Shown piece after piece: positions 1 to 13,204 of a DNA stretch of 64,000 nucleotides. The notes below the pieces were generated by a model, which did no database searches, was not told the DNA's origin, and saw only the letters and a program-made list of their open reading frames with translations. Source of the DNA: Aquanectria penicillioides (Eukaryota > Ascomycota > Sordariomycetes > Hypocreales > Nectriaceae). Location: the NCBI GenBank assembly GCA_003415625.1, contig PYIU01000004.1, positions 2,418,001 to 2,482,000 on the forward strand, read 5' to 3'. Within the stretch, counting starts at the first letter, position 1. Each line of letters starts with the position of its first letter. A program made the position numbers and the translations under genes.

Positions 1-302
1 AAATCCAGGCGTAGATACGCGGCTCAGCATAATGGAGATTATCGGACGTTCACTCCAGACCCCATCATCTTCAACGAGATGCTGACCAGAACCGGATGTG
101 GGACTTTATGACGCATGCCGTTCCACCTGAGAGGCAAAAATACGCTTACATCTTTTGTCGGGCTGCTAGAATCGGCTCCAGCCCGGACGAGTGGCACATC
201 GCACAGAGCAACTGGTTCATAGCATGGATGTTTGACTTGCTCAAGCTTGGCTCCCCGACATACTTGACGAGGGAGAAGGCGTATTTCACGAAGATTATAT
301 AA
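1..302 (+). other. possible 3' fragment of an unrecognised gene
   Basis: Frame 1 is open from the window edge to a stop at 109-111. An overlapping frame beginning near 96 is then open to 302, rich in Trp, Phe and Tyr and protein-like in composition. The two could be the end of one gene entering from the left, joined by a frameshift, or chance frames. I recognise no family, and no convincing splice junction links them. Confidence 0.2.
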
Positions 303-3094
303 GTAGATTTACTAGAGTACAGAAATATTCAAGAGGAATCAGTTCCTAGCGAAGCCACGCGTTCTGCGCTTTGGGCTGGCATCTTTCTGGTAGGAGATTA
401 GCTTCATCCGCTTCTCAAGCGATGCAAACCAAGTCCCGCTCTCATTACGGGGTCTCCTTATGAAGTCAGCCGATTTATTCTTATTTAATGGCGCAATTGT
501 CAAAGTTTTGTTTGGTCTAGGAAGCCAGCTCATCTGGACACATTTTGGGCGACACCTTTGTTTATCACAGTTGTGCTGGGACTAGAGTCTTTGCAAGCTG
601 CAAAGGGGCTCCCATGAACTCACCGGTGGCAAAGCAAGAATTCATAATTATAGGATTTTTTTCTCTTTCCTTTTCTGGTTTCCCTTGCAAGCATTTGAAT
701 TCGGAAAGGAATTATTCTTGCGCAATGTGTTGCTCAAATTATGGCCTGGAGATTCTGCCACAGTGGATTGACCCAGAGAATATTTGTGATTGGAGAGTAT
801 CGTCCCAATGTTGGGGATTCTCAGCAGCCACAATGTTGACCATTTGGCAATATGATCAATCACAACACTGGATATTTAGCCAAATTCTGACGTATTCAGC
901 TTTTTCAATGTGGACAGCACTTTTCAGAGCCTGGGGTTCTGGGTTGGATGGAAGAAGAGTTGTTAAACACAAGTGCAGCCCGGGCGGTGAGGAAACCCTG
1001 AGCTCAGAACCAACCGTGGGAGTAGATTTGAATTATTCATTTATGCTTATTCATTAGTTTCGTGGGTCACACTGGTGACTTTGAACGATCGAGACGATTG
1101 GAACCCGTGGCGAGAGACGAGGGAGACAGGAGTACTTTGGCGTAACCCGCGGATTGCGGCTCATTGAGATGCTCCCACTTGCCGCCCGACGAAGTACCCG
1201 AGGCCGAATCAACAGCGCCATAAAAAATCGTACCAAAGAGCCGGGGTAAATGCCCCGTTTCGTGGAGGACGGACGGCGCCACTGTGGTCATTTTCGCAGC
1301 CTACCGCTTGCTGGCCGGCGCCACGAAGTTGCTAAACAGAGACGGCATCAAACCAATATGTTGTGTTGATGTTTGAAACGGTAGATTTTTGCAAACTGCA
1401 AGATCGTTTGTTTGGTGTCCTTCGCTCGAGCAGAAATCTGGCCTCCGAAGCTTCATTGGCAAGGGTAGGCTAACCCCTACCTCCGTGATGAAGGGTCCTA
1501 CTGAGGTTTTTTTGGCCGTGAAAAACATGCCCACGCATGACCGCCTGTTCTTCATGTGTAATTAGTCCTGTAAAGGCGACAGAAGATCTTCCCTGCAAGT
1601 TGCAAGCCCCTGGAACGGGAAGATGTCACCCCCGCGTCCCGGATGGACACCTAAAGACAGCAAGCATGCTGAGGCACGGAGAAACTACCACAGATTAGTG
1701 ACTGGATTGACTACTCGATGCCTTCTAGGGGTACAGAGAGAAGTTGGAGTAAATATGTGTGTGTTTATGCGGACCCGTTCTAGTCAATGACCGTCTACGG
1801 ATATTCTGCGACCAAACTTTATATTCGGTTGGCGATGTTGTCCCAGCAAAAACTGATCATGATAGTGATTAGACATTATTATTGTCAAGATTCCCGAGGC
1901 CTAGAGAACAGCCGTGAAACCTGACGATGATGCAGCCAACACTGGCCGAAGTCCGGTGGCGACTCAGATCAGAGCCCTTGTCCATCCCGCTTCTCGTAAT
2001 TCCAGGGTCGCCAATCCCGGCTCCAGCACGATTTTCCTTCCTCGTCCACCAGCGGATACTTTGGGTCTTCTTTGAAAACCGGGCTCGTCTAAAATGTCAG
2101 TATTGGGGCGTTGTCTATAAATCCGTGGTTGCCTCAACTCCTTGGCTTGAAAGGCCAAAGCTACACTACATTAATTAACACGAGTTTAGGCTGATCTCCT
2201 TCATTGATGAAGTGTTGCTATTAGGGACCTTCGCAACGCCAGTTTGAGTGAATACAAAAACCTGACAGGAAAAAGAACAATGAAATGAAAGTTTGATACC
2301 CTCTACCAATACCCGACTTTACTTGCCGAAACCTATGGGTAACTATTCCCAAAGCTGGCGATAGCCAGAAGGGTGGGACGGCCCATGGCGCCAGATCTGA
2401 GCATGGAGGACAAACTATTTGGCCTTGGCAATGTTGCTCAGGGACCGTGACATGACAATTGGAGCAAGAATTTCGAATCTAGCATCCGCTAGTACGAAAA
2501 GAGCAGAGACACGATGGGATAGGTCGGGCGAGGACATACGTTAGCCCTTACGAACCACCCTCCCTCCCCCCGGCCCTGTAATAACTTAATCTGCTAGATC
2601 TCTCTAGTCCCCACGCCCCGACAGAGCCGACTTTTTTCGGGTTTATTTTGGGGACAACGCCATCTCTGACCAATCTCTCCCTCCGTCTGGCCTGTGGCCC
2701 GCTGTCGGCTCCCACTCGCGGCTTGTAAATGTCGTGATGGGTGGATGTTGCCGACAAGACAAGGGGGAGGGATGAATGGATAGTTGTTCCATCGGATCCC
2801 GCCTGCTGACCTTGGGACGTGTGGATGGGTCTCTTCGTTCGAACTGGAGATGTTCATTATCACATACAACATACAGAACCTCCCTTTCTCCCGCTACGGG
2901 CGAGAATCTACAATGCCTACTTAATCCTCTGCTCCTCCCGTCCTGCCAAGGTCGTAGTTCGAACAAGCCGTGTCGATCTTTTCCATTCCTCCTCCTCCTT
3001 TCCCTTGTTTATTAATTGCTCTGCGAATCCTTTCCCGTCTTATCAGGAGAGATCAATTAGTAAATTAATATTCCCTTATTCGTTATCCCCAAAA
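303..3094. other. intergenic, no gene supported
   Basis: Several short frames occur on both strands (the longest about 170 codons, 545-1057), but none shows a recognisable domain or a sensible exon structure. The right end is pyrimidine-rich (about 2990-3070), as expected for a fungal promoter and 5' leader in front of the transporter relic that follows. Confidence 0.4.
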
Positions 3095-5166
3095 ATAGCC
3101 ACCACTGTCAGTGCGGCGAGCCAGCCCGTCGCCGAGGTGCGCATCTCCTCAGTGGCCGACGTCGACAAGATTGGTCCCGATGAGAAGCACACCAGTGATT
3201 TCCCAGAGGACAATGAGAAGGATCAGCCCGAGGAGGAGTTCAAGCAGGATGGTGTCAAACAGGTCGAAGCCATCACCAAGGTGTGGACCAAGCAGGTCCT
3301 CGTTGCCGTTTTCTGCTTGTAAGTCACATGAAGTTGACGCCCCCTCCCCATATCGACATGGCATTGGTAGATATCAGATCGATAATATGTCCTGCAATAC
3401 AGCCTCTGGCTCATCAACCTTGTCGAATCTCTCCTTTCGTCCAACCAAGGCAACCTGGTCCCTTACATCACATCCACCATGGCTTGCTGTCCACGACCAG
3501 CGTCGTCGCCACCATCGTTGGTGGTGTGTCCAAGCTCACTATTGCCAAGATTATCGATATCTGGGGCTGAGTTGAGGGTTTCTTCCTCATGATCTTCCTC
3601 GCCGTCATCGGAATGATCATGAATGCGATCTGCCAGAACGTCGAGACCTACTCCGCGGCTCACATCTTCTACTGGGTCGGCCACCTGGGCCTCCTGTACA
3701 TCATCGACATCGTCGTTGCCGACATCACCACCCTCCGCAACCGAATGATCATCTTCGGCATCAACTCTACGTCTACCATCTGCACAGTTTTCGCTGGCCC
3801 TAGGATCGCCTAGGCCTTCTACGCCAACGTCAACTTCCGCTGGGCTTTCGGCGCTTTCGCCATCATTCTGGTCGCCTTCTGCATTCCCATCGGCGTCGTC
3901 TTCGTCATGACCGCCCAAAAGGCCAAGAAGATGGGCATTTGGCCTGAGAGGACAAAGTCTCGCACCTACTAGGAGACCTTCAAGTACTACTTTGTGCAGT
4001 TTGATGGTAAGTGTCATGCCATAATCCTCAAGTCTTTAATCACAGATGAATAGTAAATCGCGGCGTGTTCTCGTTGGACTGGATACTAATCGACCTTCTG
4101 CATAGTGATTGGCATGTTCCTCAATATTGCCGGCTGGTCCTTGATCCTCCTCCCCTTCAGCATTGCCGTCTACGCCCCTAGTGGCTGGGCCTCTGGCTAT
4201 ATCATCGCAATGATTGTCCTTGGCGTTGCCTGTCTCGTGGCCTTTGGAGCCTGGGAGAAGTTCTACTCTCCTGTTCCTTACTTCCCCTTCCGCTTCCTGG
4301 CCGACCGCACCATCCTCGGCGCCTGCATGCGCTACGGCATCATGTTCTGCTCCATCTAGTGAGTGATAAAAAACCCATCAACATCCCTCGTTTTGCTCTT
4401 TTTTAACCTGAGCTTTTTAGCTGCTGGGATTCTTACTACCAGTCCTATCTTCAGGTCGTTCACAACGAGAGCATTACCATCTCCGGTTACGTCCTGAACG
4501 CTTTCTCCCTCATGTCCTCTTTCATTGGACCCTTTGTTGGATTGTAAGCCTCCATCTACTCGAATGACAGCTATATCGACTTCTAACATCCCCCTCCAGG
4601 GCTCTTCGCTACTTTGGCCGCTTCAAGTGGCCCTCGTTTTTCAGTGTCCCCATTATGGTCCTCGGTACCGCCCTCCTTGTCCACTTCCGAAAGCCTGATT
4701 CCAAGGTCAACTATCTCGTCATGTGTCAGCTTCTCAATGGTCTCTCAGCGGCATCTGGGCCTTGACTGCCCAGCTCGCCATCATGTCGTCGGTCAGCCAT
4801 TAGGAGATTGCCGTCGGTATTGTTCTCTGGGGCATGTTCGGCTCCATCGGTGCCGCCATCGGTCTCGCCATCGCCGGTGCCATCTGGACCAATGTCCTCC
4901 CCGCCCAGCTTGCCAAGCACCTCCCCGACGATATGAAGGACCGAGCTGCCACCATCTTTGGTGACATCACCGTCCAGCTGTCCTACCCTATGGGCAGCCC
5001 TACCCGCGACGCCATCATCGCCGCCTACTCCGATGTCCAGCACAAGATGGTCATTGCAGGTTGCTGCTTTGTCCCCCTTTGCGCCATCTGCATTCTGATG
5101 TGGCGTGACATTGACACGAGCAAGCGCGATGAGGATAGCGAACAGGCCAAGGGTAACGTCTTCTAA
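3095..5166 (+). pseudogene. MFS siderophore-iron transporter, decayed copy
   Basis: The translated pieces follow an MFS siderophore transporter (Sit1/MirB type) end to end. There is an acidic N-terminus, a first membrane segment ending NLVPYITS, successive hydrophobic helices, and a last loop and helix before a short charged tail. Introns with good donors lie at about 3319-3402, 4007-4104, 4359-4420 and 4543-4600. It cannot be translated. The expected start is ATA (3095-3097) where ATG is expected. The frame slips between about 3470 and 3480, where a few residues are missing. In-frame stops lie at 3568-3570 (TGA), 3811-3813, 3970-3972 and 4801-4803 (all TAG), and two extra bases (TC) near 4745 shift the frame again. 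The lost start and the three TAG stops each fit one C-to-T or G-to-A transition. In life the family imports ferric siderophores across the plasma membrane. The relic is convergent with the ligase downstream. Confidence 0.85.
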
Positions 5167-5598
5167 GGAGACGTTGTGCGGTCGAAAATAGCTTATACCC
5201 ATCCCTGGCTATATAGCTGGGTTTCTCTTCTAATTACCCGTAAAAGCATTATATAATACCCGCTCTGAATAAATATCAGGTTTATTATTTAAGTTGAAGT
5301 TCAATGAGGATTTAATCTGGAGTGAATGTGCGCTATTCTCAACTTGTCTCAAAGCCACAAGGACAGCCTTTTCTCCTCGCGTTCCTCCTAAATGGAGAAT
5401 TCCGGGCCATCTCAGTGCAACACATCTTGCCCCCCCCCCACAATCTTCAAATCAACAGCCATGGTTGTCAAGGCACATGGATAGGAGCGTGAACTAGCTC
5501 GCAGGCAATAGATAGATAGGTATCGGCTACATAGCGAATCGAAATATAAAGTCGAACAACACGCTGTAAATGACTTCTGTGGTATATCATACAAGCTT
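5167..5598. other. convergent 3' intergenic region
   Basis: This spacer separates the 3' end of the transporter relic from the 3' end of the acyl-CoA ligase. It is AT-rich with a TATAATA-like stretch and a C9 run near 5430. Nothing else is supported; it presumably holds both polyadenylation regions. Confidence 0.4.
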
Positions 5599-7684
5599 CT
5601 ACAACTTGGCTCCCTTGGCCTTTCTCGCCTGCTTCTCCCGGTCCCTCAGCAGTCTTCTCAAAATCTTTCCGCTGGGGCTCTTCGGGATCACGTCGATGAA
5701 CTCAATACCTCCCTTGAGCCACTTGTGCCTGGCCTTGTGATCTTCGACGTGCTTGTTGATGCCGGCCATGATCTCGGTGTCTTGCATGTTGCCGGCCTCG
5801 GATGCCTTCACAACGTAGGCCTTGGGAACTTCGCCTGCCCTTGCGTCAGGGACTTGGATCACGGCACAGTCGGATACGAGCGGGTGAGAGAGAAGATGGG
5901 CCTCGAGCTCCGCGGGGGCGACTTGGTGTCCCTAGAATGTCTCAGTAATCTGCCTTGAAAAAATTGCTGGGGTCAAGCGAAAAACATACCTTGACCTTGA
6001 TAAGCTCCTTGATTCTGTCTGTTACCACCAAGTGCTCATTGCCCAGAGGAGACTTTCGGAAGAGCACCTCGTCACCTGTCCTCATCCATCGGCCGTCTTC
6101 ATCGTGGACAAAGGTTGAGGCAGTCGCATGGACGTTGTTCAAATATCCCAGGACTACAGTTGGACCTTGCACGTATAGCTCACCGGGCTTTTCGTACTCG
6201 GTGACCTCCTTCCCCGAGGAATCAATGACCTTGGCCTTGATCCCGGGCAGAAGCGAGCCTGATGTGCCAGCCATGATGTCCAGCTCGCTAGTAGATGTGA
6301 CGACAGGCGATGTCTCAGTAAGACCTAGAAAAGTTAATTAGGCACTCAGCACGCGACCGCTCAGGTGGATCTGCAACATACCGTATCCTTGGCACAGGTG
6401 CCACTTCGGGTATGCTTTTAGTACGTCCTCCATCGTCTCCTTTCCGAGAGGCGCCGCGCCACTGAATACGCATCGAATAGATGTGAGGTCGTATTTGTTG
6501 CACACATCACGGCTGCTGAGCATTTGAATCAAAATTGGCGGCACAATGTGCATTTTCTGGATGTGGAACTTCTGGATGGATTCGAGGAAGCTCTTTAGTT
6601 CGAATTTTGGGAGTATGATTAGCTCATCGCCCGTGTACGGGGCGTACAAGCCGCAAGCAGTGAGGCCGTAAATGTGGGAAAATGGGAGAAGACCCATCAT
6701 GACCTGCGTGTGTGCACCTGCGGCTTTGCGACCGTCTTGGTCGTAAAGCTTCAACATCATGACGTTGGCGATGACATTGCGATGGGAAATCATGACTGCT
6801 TTCTACACCGAGTGAGCGAGGAGCGTTGCAAGGCTGCGCGAGCGCGAGCGCGAGAGACTCACCGGAAGGCCTGAAGTTCCACTGGAGTAGCATAGGTACG
6901 CGACCTGTCGGTCGCCTTGTCCAGGGCTCCAGTTCAGAGGCGGCAGCTCTGGCAATGTCTTACCCTCCTCCACCAGATCGTCAATGGTCTTGTAGGGCAA
7001 CTTTTGGTCGAAGCCGGCCAATGGCAAGATGAAAATACGTTCGTCGGGGATTCCAACGGCCTTTGCCGCAGTCAGGGCCGTTTCTAGGAGCGGCACGCAT
7101 GTGAAGAGGGCATTGGCGCCGGATGAGCGTAGTTGATGCTCCACTTCCGGGGCCGAATATGCAGCGCTTGCAGGTGTCACAATTCCAGAAATGCGGTGAA
7201 CTGCATGGGTAAAGGGAATGTAGTCTATCTGAGCGATTGTGAGTGGAATGGCAACAACGAGCAGTAGGTGTCTAGAGAGAGAGAGAAAGAAAAAAATAAC
7301 GAACAGTGTTGACCGAGAACAAGCCGACGACGCGATCCCATTCACTGCCCTCGTTGAGGTCGTAGCCGAGACGCTTGGCAATGGATCGCGACAGGTACTC
7401 CTCGCGCTGAATCACCTCGGCGGCGGTGTATGTCTTCCCGGTGAACCCGCAGGTGTAGGGGTTCTTGGACGTGGCGATGGGTTGGCGGCCATAGTTTTCA
7501 TTGTTGACGAACTCGGCGATGGTGATGGAGTCCGGGGGATCTAGGGAAAGGGTGAGCGGAGGACGTGGGAGATGCGCGACAGGGCGGGATATCGAACGGC
7601 TGTCGTGGTGAGTTGCTCAGTATCTGGGCGACGAGACTTACCAAAGTTGAGCTTAGGCACCCAGGCCGGCGATGCGAAGACCAT
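5599..7684 (-). CDS. 4-coumarate-CoA ligase-like acyl-CoA synthetase, peroxisomal
   Basis: Six exons (7684-7642, 7540-7305, 7228-6863, 6802-6382, 6324-5990, 5931-5599) join in frame to about 577 aa. The protein is an adenylate-forming enzyme of the ANL superfamily, which activates a carboxylic acid as acyl-AMP and transfers it to CoA. Motifs in order are the phosphate-binding loop SSGTSGLPKAVMISHRN, GYGLTETSP, GELYVQGP, the hinge region GRWMRTGDE, KGHQVAPAELE and the catalytic-lysine loop PKSPSGKILRR. The acceptor GTGTAG at about 6804 was chosen because it restores GLPKAVM exactly. The C-terminus AKL is a PTS1 peroxisomal signal. The substrate is unknown: fungal members act on aromatic or medium-chain acids, so 4CL names the similarity and not a phenylpropanoid role. 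The start lies behind a long pyrimidine-rich leader. Confidence 0.92.
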
Positions 7685-9451
7685 TGTGGTTTGCGACGGT
7701 GGGGGGATATTTGGAGAAGAGGATAGTCGTGGGAGAGGGAAAGAGAGCAAAAAAAGAAAAAAAAAAAAAAAACAGTTGGGTGGAAACTCTGGCTAGAAAA
7801 GTACAGATAAGACTGACTTGGAGAGAAACAACAGAGTTGAGAGAGAGGCTGGGACCAGAATGAGCGAGACAGAGCCCCTTGATAAAAGAAGAAAACAACC
7901 AGCCTTTTCGGCAAGACATCCATTGACAGACCGGCCAGTAAGCCTCAGCGTCAAGCTTCCCCTCTCCAGCTCATCCGCTGGCGTTTTCGCAATCGCACCG
8001 CCTCAAGCAAATGGAACGAATGGCAGGGGAAGGGAAAAAAGCTGGGGAAGACAAGGCCAGCGCCGCCCGGGTTGTGCCCCACACTCTCCGCATGGGGGAA
8101 ATCTCCACTCCGCCGGCAACGGCTCCCTGGAGGGCCCAATCGGCGTCGTCGAGATTGCTGGCTCCCCCATTTCTCCCCATTTCTCCCCATCGCATCGGCA
8201 ATCCAGCAGCCTTTTTCTGTTGCGTTCGGCTCCTCGACCAATGGCTCCGTTGATTCGCCGTGGCCCGCCGTCCCTCCCCCTCCAACCATCGCGGCTAACT
8301 CTTGCGATGCTTCCTGGAGAAGAGCGAGCGCGGTAAAGAAAGGCCTTCTTCTACGGCGTCACTTCTTTCTTTGCTTACTCTGGTTTTCTTTCCAATCTCT
8401 CCTACGTGGGCCACGTTACCGAGGGCACAGGCTCCGCTCCCCACGGCGTTGCGGCTGCGTGATTGGGCACAACAAAATCGATAGACCAGCTTACGGCGTG
8501 CGCCAGTCTGGTGAGGGGGGCAGTTCCTCATCTCCTCTGCAACACCACCACTTTCTCCATATGGATATCGCGTTGGGGGTGACGCAAAGCCGAGATGCCA
8601 GAGAGAGAGAGTGGGTCGATGGAGGCGTGCCTCGGCATGTGGGCTTGGGCTTCTACCTGCCCCTCCGCTCCCGCGGCGTCCGCGGGCGTCGCCAAGTTGT
8701 ATCAGAGATGCATCTCCGAATACCATCCCTAGCTCCCTCGGTCTGCGATGCACCCAGTACCTGGTTGAGGTCGATGATCCGCCCCTGGATTCTCTCTTGA
8801 CCTCATCCACTGCGGTTGTTGGAATAAACTCTGCAGCAATATGGTTAAAACTAGCGAGGCTAAAATCTGACCTTGGGTGACACCCGTGATGAACTGCCTG
8901 CAGCAAGTATGGTTTGGCTACGTGCTGTCGAGCCAATCACAAACCGCAAGGATTATAATTTTGGCAACTTCTCTGTCGCCATCGCCGATGGTGATTCCGT
9001 CGATCGCTGACTTGGGTCCGATCTCTCTCCTTGCACACGGTGTAGGGTAACAGTGACGGTTTCCAAATTGGGCTGCGATGCCTCCAGTATCACAATTTCA
9101 CCAGGCATTTGATTCAAAGGCAGACTGCAACACAGCTTCTTTTGGCACAGACAGGTAACGGGTAGACTTTTTATTCTTAACCATGATTTTATCGATGCTT
9201 CCGCTCGCCCCAGAGGAGAAAACTATATACGGGCATGACTAATATCTAAGTAAACTGGCACCAGCCAAAGTTCAACTTGGAGAAAACCCAACAACCTGGT
9301 ATCTATGTACTTTGTCATATGCCATCCAACGGCAACCAAACCAAACGGCGCTCTGCCATGCATGCGGTCTATCTATGACGTTGAAATAAAAACAAAAACA
9401 ATGTCGCTCTAATATGTACAATCAAGTCGTTACAAAAAATGTCGTATCGGT
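7685..9451. other. intergenic; ligase promoter and protease 3' flank
   Basis: Next to the ligase start the minus strand is strongly pyrimidine-rich, including a T17 run on that strand (about 7755-7771). A GC-rich stretch (7900-8700) carries long overlapping frames on both strands, with no domain and with short tandem copies of CCATTTCTCC at about 8167-8188. From 8800 to 9450 the sequence is AT-richer and featureless. Confidence 0.4.
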
Positions 9452-11172
9452 CTATAAGAAGATCAAGTTGCATCCAAGGGTGAATGCGCTGAGGACGATA
9501 AACATCCAGCTCATGGGAATTAGTTCCGAGGCGCCAGAGCCACTGTTGCCCGAGGAGGCGGCCTCTGTAACTGTGACGGTAGGTCGACTTGCACCAACTG
9601 TCTGGGTTGTCACCACGCCAGTCCTGCAGCCCTGCTCGAAAGCGGGACAAGACGTGACGGTATATGTTGTAGTATAAGCGCTGGTCGGGAGACCTGCTGT
9701 TTTGCTAGCAGTAGCCTGTGGGTTGAGTTAGTCAAGCTCCTGACTGAAGATGCTGGGCTTGGATAAAAGGGAACGTTGGGAATACGTACAACAGTGGTGG
9801 TATGAGTGGCTTTGGCATCGCTTTCCTTGCAGTTACCAGTGGCATCCGGAACTGCAGCAGTGCCAGTTCCGACTGAAATGATATCATCCTTGCCGCAGTT
9901 GGCAGCCTGGGCGACATGGACCTGCTTATTGTCCCAGTCAAAGACAAAGTATCCGGCTCGTAGCACCGAGTCGCCGAGGATCTGCTGATCTGTGGTGATG
10001 ACAACGCCAATGTAGCAATATTGACCGGAGCCGATGTTGAGAATGAAGTCGCTGAATGGCACCTTGATCGTCTTGTTTCCAAAGACAAAGTTGGCACTGC
10101 CATCCACGTCTCGGTATGAGCACTTTGTGTAGTAGTAGCCCTCGCCGTCGTTCTGCGCATCAAGGGCCTCCAGGATCGGGTACGCTGCTGAGTAATGCAT
10201 TCGGCTGAGGGTGGTGCCGGAGTCGAGCATGACGTTGGAATCGTTCGTGCTGACGGCAAAGCTTTGACTTCTGGTACCAACGGTGACGCCCAGGCCGTTG
10301 AGCTGGACAGCTAAACGGTACTCACCCCTGGAGCCGAGGATGATGGGGACCTTCTCCAACTGGCCAATGTACTTGTTGCGATCTAGGCCTCCGTAGATGA
10401 CGGCGCCCGTTTGCGACTCAGCGTGCCGGAGATCGAGAGCAAAGACGCGGCTTTTGATGAGACCCTGCGAGGCCATGGAACTGAGCAGCAACGAGTATGG
10501 CAAATCTCGCGCAAAACCCTTTCGCAGATCGGGCGCAAGACCCAGGATACCCTGGGAGATGCCGTCGCTTTGCAGGACGACACCGAAAGTCTGGTTGATG
10601 AGCTTCGAGTTGCCGAAGGCCATGGTCTCAGTGTAATAGCGAATTGTTGCCGAAGTCTGTGTGGATATGTCGGAGGCGTCGCCATATGTAATGGTTTCCC
10701 TGCCGAAAGGACCGATCGGGGGAGTCTTGGACTTGCTGGGATCATACTGGCCGAATGACTGACACTGCTTGTATTGGGTATCGGAGGGAGCGGTTGAGCA
10801 GTTGGGGTTGACCCAGAGCTCGCTGGAGCCCGTGTCGACGAGGACGGTGACCTTTTGTGCGGGCGTGCCGATGTTCACTGTTCAAGACAAAGGTTTCAGA
10901 CGTTAGCCATCTGCAATTGCGGGTTCCCGAGACTGGTTCCACAAGCAAAGAAAGAACCTACTTTCTGCTGCATAGAAGAAGTTCTTGTTAAGCAATTGCT
11001 GTTGAATGGTTCCATTTTCGGCTCGCTTCGAGTTTTCATCGCTGGGCTTGTCCACCGTGTCGATGGGCACAGACAGGAATCCGTCGCCAGAGACGGCGCG
11101 AGGAAATAGAGAGTGCTCAGCGAGGGAGCTACCAACGACGGCCAGCGTCGCGCTCCATTTTGTCCACCGCAT
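9452..11172 (-). CDS. GPI-anchored pepsin-type aspartyl protease (yapsin-like)
   Basis: Three exons (11172-10962, 10877-9790, 9715-9452) give 520 aa. Residues 1-18 form a signal peptide, followed by a propeptide-like region and a two-lobed family A1 protease. The first catalytic motif is VDTGSSELWV and the second is VMLDSGTTLS. The third exon encodes a Thr/Ser-rich stalk with two Cys. It ends in a Gly/Ser-rich omega region followed by a hydrophobic tail (MFIVLSAFTLG...), the hallmark of GPI attachment. It should act at the plasma membrane or cell wall, shedding or maturing surface proteins. Some fungal members (candidapepsin or OPSB type) are virulence- or nutrition-related, but nothing here tells which. 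The last exon is easy to miss because the second exon stays open past its donor. Confidence 0.93.
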
Positions 11173-13204
11173 ATTGAATCGCTATGTTGGGGAGTGGCTG
11201 CGGGCTGTATAAGATTCGTCGAGTTGCCAGGTCGGGGAGGTCAGTCAAGTCAACGGCCAAGATCGATCTCGAGGAACAGTCGCAAGCCGGAATTGACCAG
11301 GGCCCGCGGTCAGCTTTATTGTAACCGCCCGTCCCCCCCCAGATACGGGATCCAGGGAACCCGCGACGACTCCATGGGTAGCGCCTGTCGGAGACCTCAA
11401 CCGGACCTCTTGGAAGCTCGAATCCTCCCCCTGATGGGTGGCTCTAGTGGCGCTCCCCCCGCTGTGCATGGTTATGGAGTAGCACTAAAGAGGTGCCAAG
11501 GGAAGCCTTAATTGGGAGCTGAAAAGGACCCAAATAGTGTCAGCCTCCTGTCATCCCGAATCAATCACAGGCGGGGAGGGGGCCATGCGCTGTACCACAA
11601 CTGGAGAGGGGCCGCCATTTCATTTGCTGCTGGTCGATTCATGCCCTCACTGTGCATTTTGAGATGCAGGCTCCCGCCTCGTCCTCAGGAGACATGAGCG
11701 ATTCAATAAACCGTTTTCCACCAGGAACCCGTTCGATGTGGCGTCAAGGACATCCGCGAGCACCAACGACACCGTTAGGTGCCGCCATCAGGTACCTCCT
11801 CGCCTGTAGGCCAAGTTTGTCTGTTGTGCTTGGCACTAATTTCTGGGTCTGCCCCAGCTGAAGTTTGATGTACTATGTCCCGCAGCTCGTATTCTATTTC
11901 TGCTCACTCCATGCGTACTCTACTTGTCCTGTACGGCCTCCGGACGGAGACGCCTAATTACACCCAGTGCCCACGGAGCATTGTTTCGCTCCGACCCAGA
12001 CGCATGATCCTTCTATGGACTTGGCAATACCCACCTGCTTGGAGAATTATTGATGAAGGAAATGACAAGACCTTCTCTTTTTGCTGTCTACGTTTCATGG
12101 GGGCGTGATCCTTCCCCCTCCCAACAAGCCCCATCCCGGGTCCGCCTGACTGGACACACGCTAACTCTCTCGGGAGCAAGATTAGCGGAGTGAACGAGGC
12201 GATGCCACCCCCCTGTATGCTGACGGAACCTAACCGTAAAGTGAGAAAGCCAAGAATCGACAGTCTCAAAAAAACTGGGCGGACTGGTATTGGCATTGCA
12301 CCACGGATGAAAATACAAGGAAAAAAAAAAGACTAGGCCTGTGTGATGGTGGTGTTGGTGCTTGGTCATCATTCGCGCACTTGTCTCTGAAAATCTTCGC
12401 TTGCCATTATCCATTCGTCACGGATTCTCTGCCAAGAGACAGTGAGCCAAACTGGGTGAGGAGTGCGTGGCACCCGGAATTTGACCACCATGCACAAGAC
12501 ATGCGATGGACACGAGTGAGGCTCAGTTCAAACTGTGGGCAGGTTTGCGGTGAGTGAATTCAAGAAGTCGGGCGGACTACGGATATGTTTTTTTTCCCAC
12601 ATCGCAAGACGTTACACACGTTGGATTTTAGTGGACGGCACGGTGCCTGGTTCCTGGATTCCCGAAAGTCTGTCTCCCAAACGGAGAGGCTGAAACAGGT
12701 CATGACTCGAATCTTTCTAGAATCAAAACCGACTACCCCTATTGATGTGAACTTCAACGTCCTCGCGACTCCTGTCTTTACATGGCTTTTGCCTTTTGCC
12801 AAAAGATCAAGAGGCGGTTTTGACGTCCATGGCTTGCATTGCCAAAACCGATCATGATTGGCGCTTGGGCCAAGCTTCCCGGAGTGGCCTATAGTGAATC
12901 CGACAGGGGGGAACCCTTGCCCGATCTGTTGGACAACAACACTACACCAGCCAAAACTCGTAAACATGCGCTGGCAAGACAACATCATTGTCCATCACGA
13001 TGCTCGCTCTGAGTTGCTTTGTTATTTTTTGATGTATATATACTTTTTTTTTTTTTTCATTCTTTTTATATCGGGAATAAAAATAGTACATTTGAATTTT
13101 GTCTTTTTTTTTATCTATAGTATACAAGCCTACCAACCCCATAGGTTTTTTTTTATTTATTTTTGCTATCCGCCTGGTGCCAACAAGACGAAGAGACGAC
13201 ATTT
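11173..13204. other. intergenic between ATP12 3' end and protease promoter
   Basis: The protease side (11173-11800) is GC-rich with pyrimidine tracts. The ATP12 side (13020-13170) is extremely AT-rich with repeated T runs. Short frames exist on both strands but none has domain content or splice logic. Confidence 0.4.

Noticed and set aside
545..1057. 170-codon Cys- and Trp-containing frame
   Set aside because: No signal peptide, domain or intron logic, and an overlapping antisense frame; insufficient to call a gene.
8072..8936. Opposed frames of 242 and 213 codons
   Set aside because: Both lie in GC-rich DNA with few stops in any frame, with Arg/Ser/Pro-rich composition and no motifs, and cannot both be coding; treated as chance.
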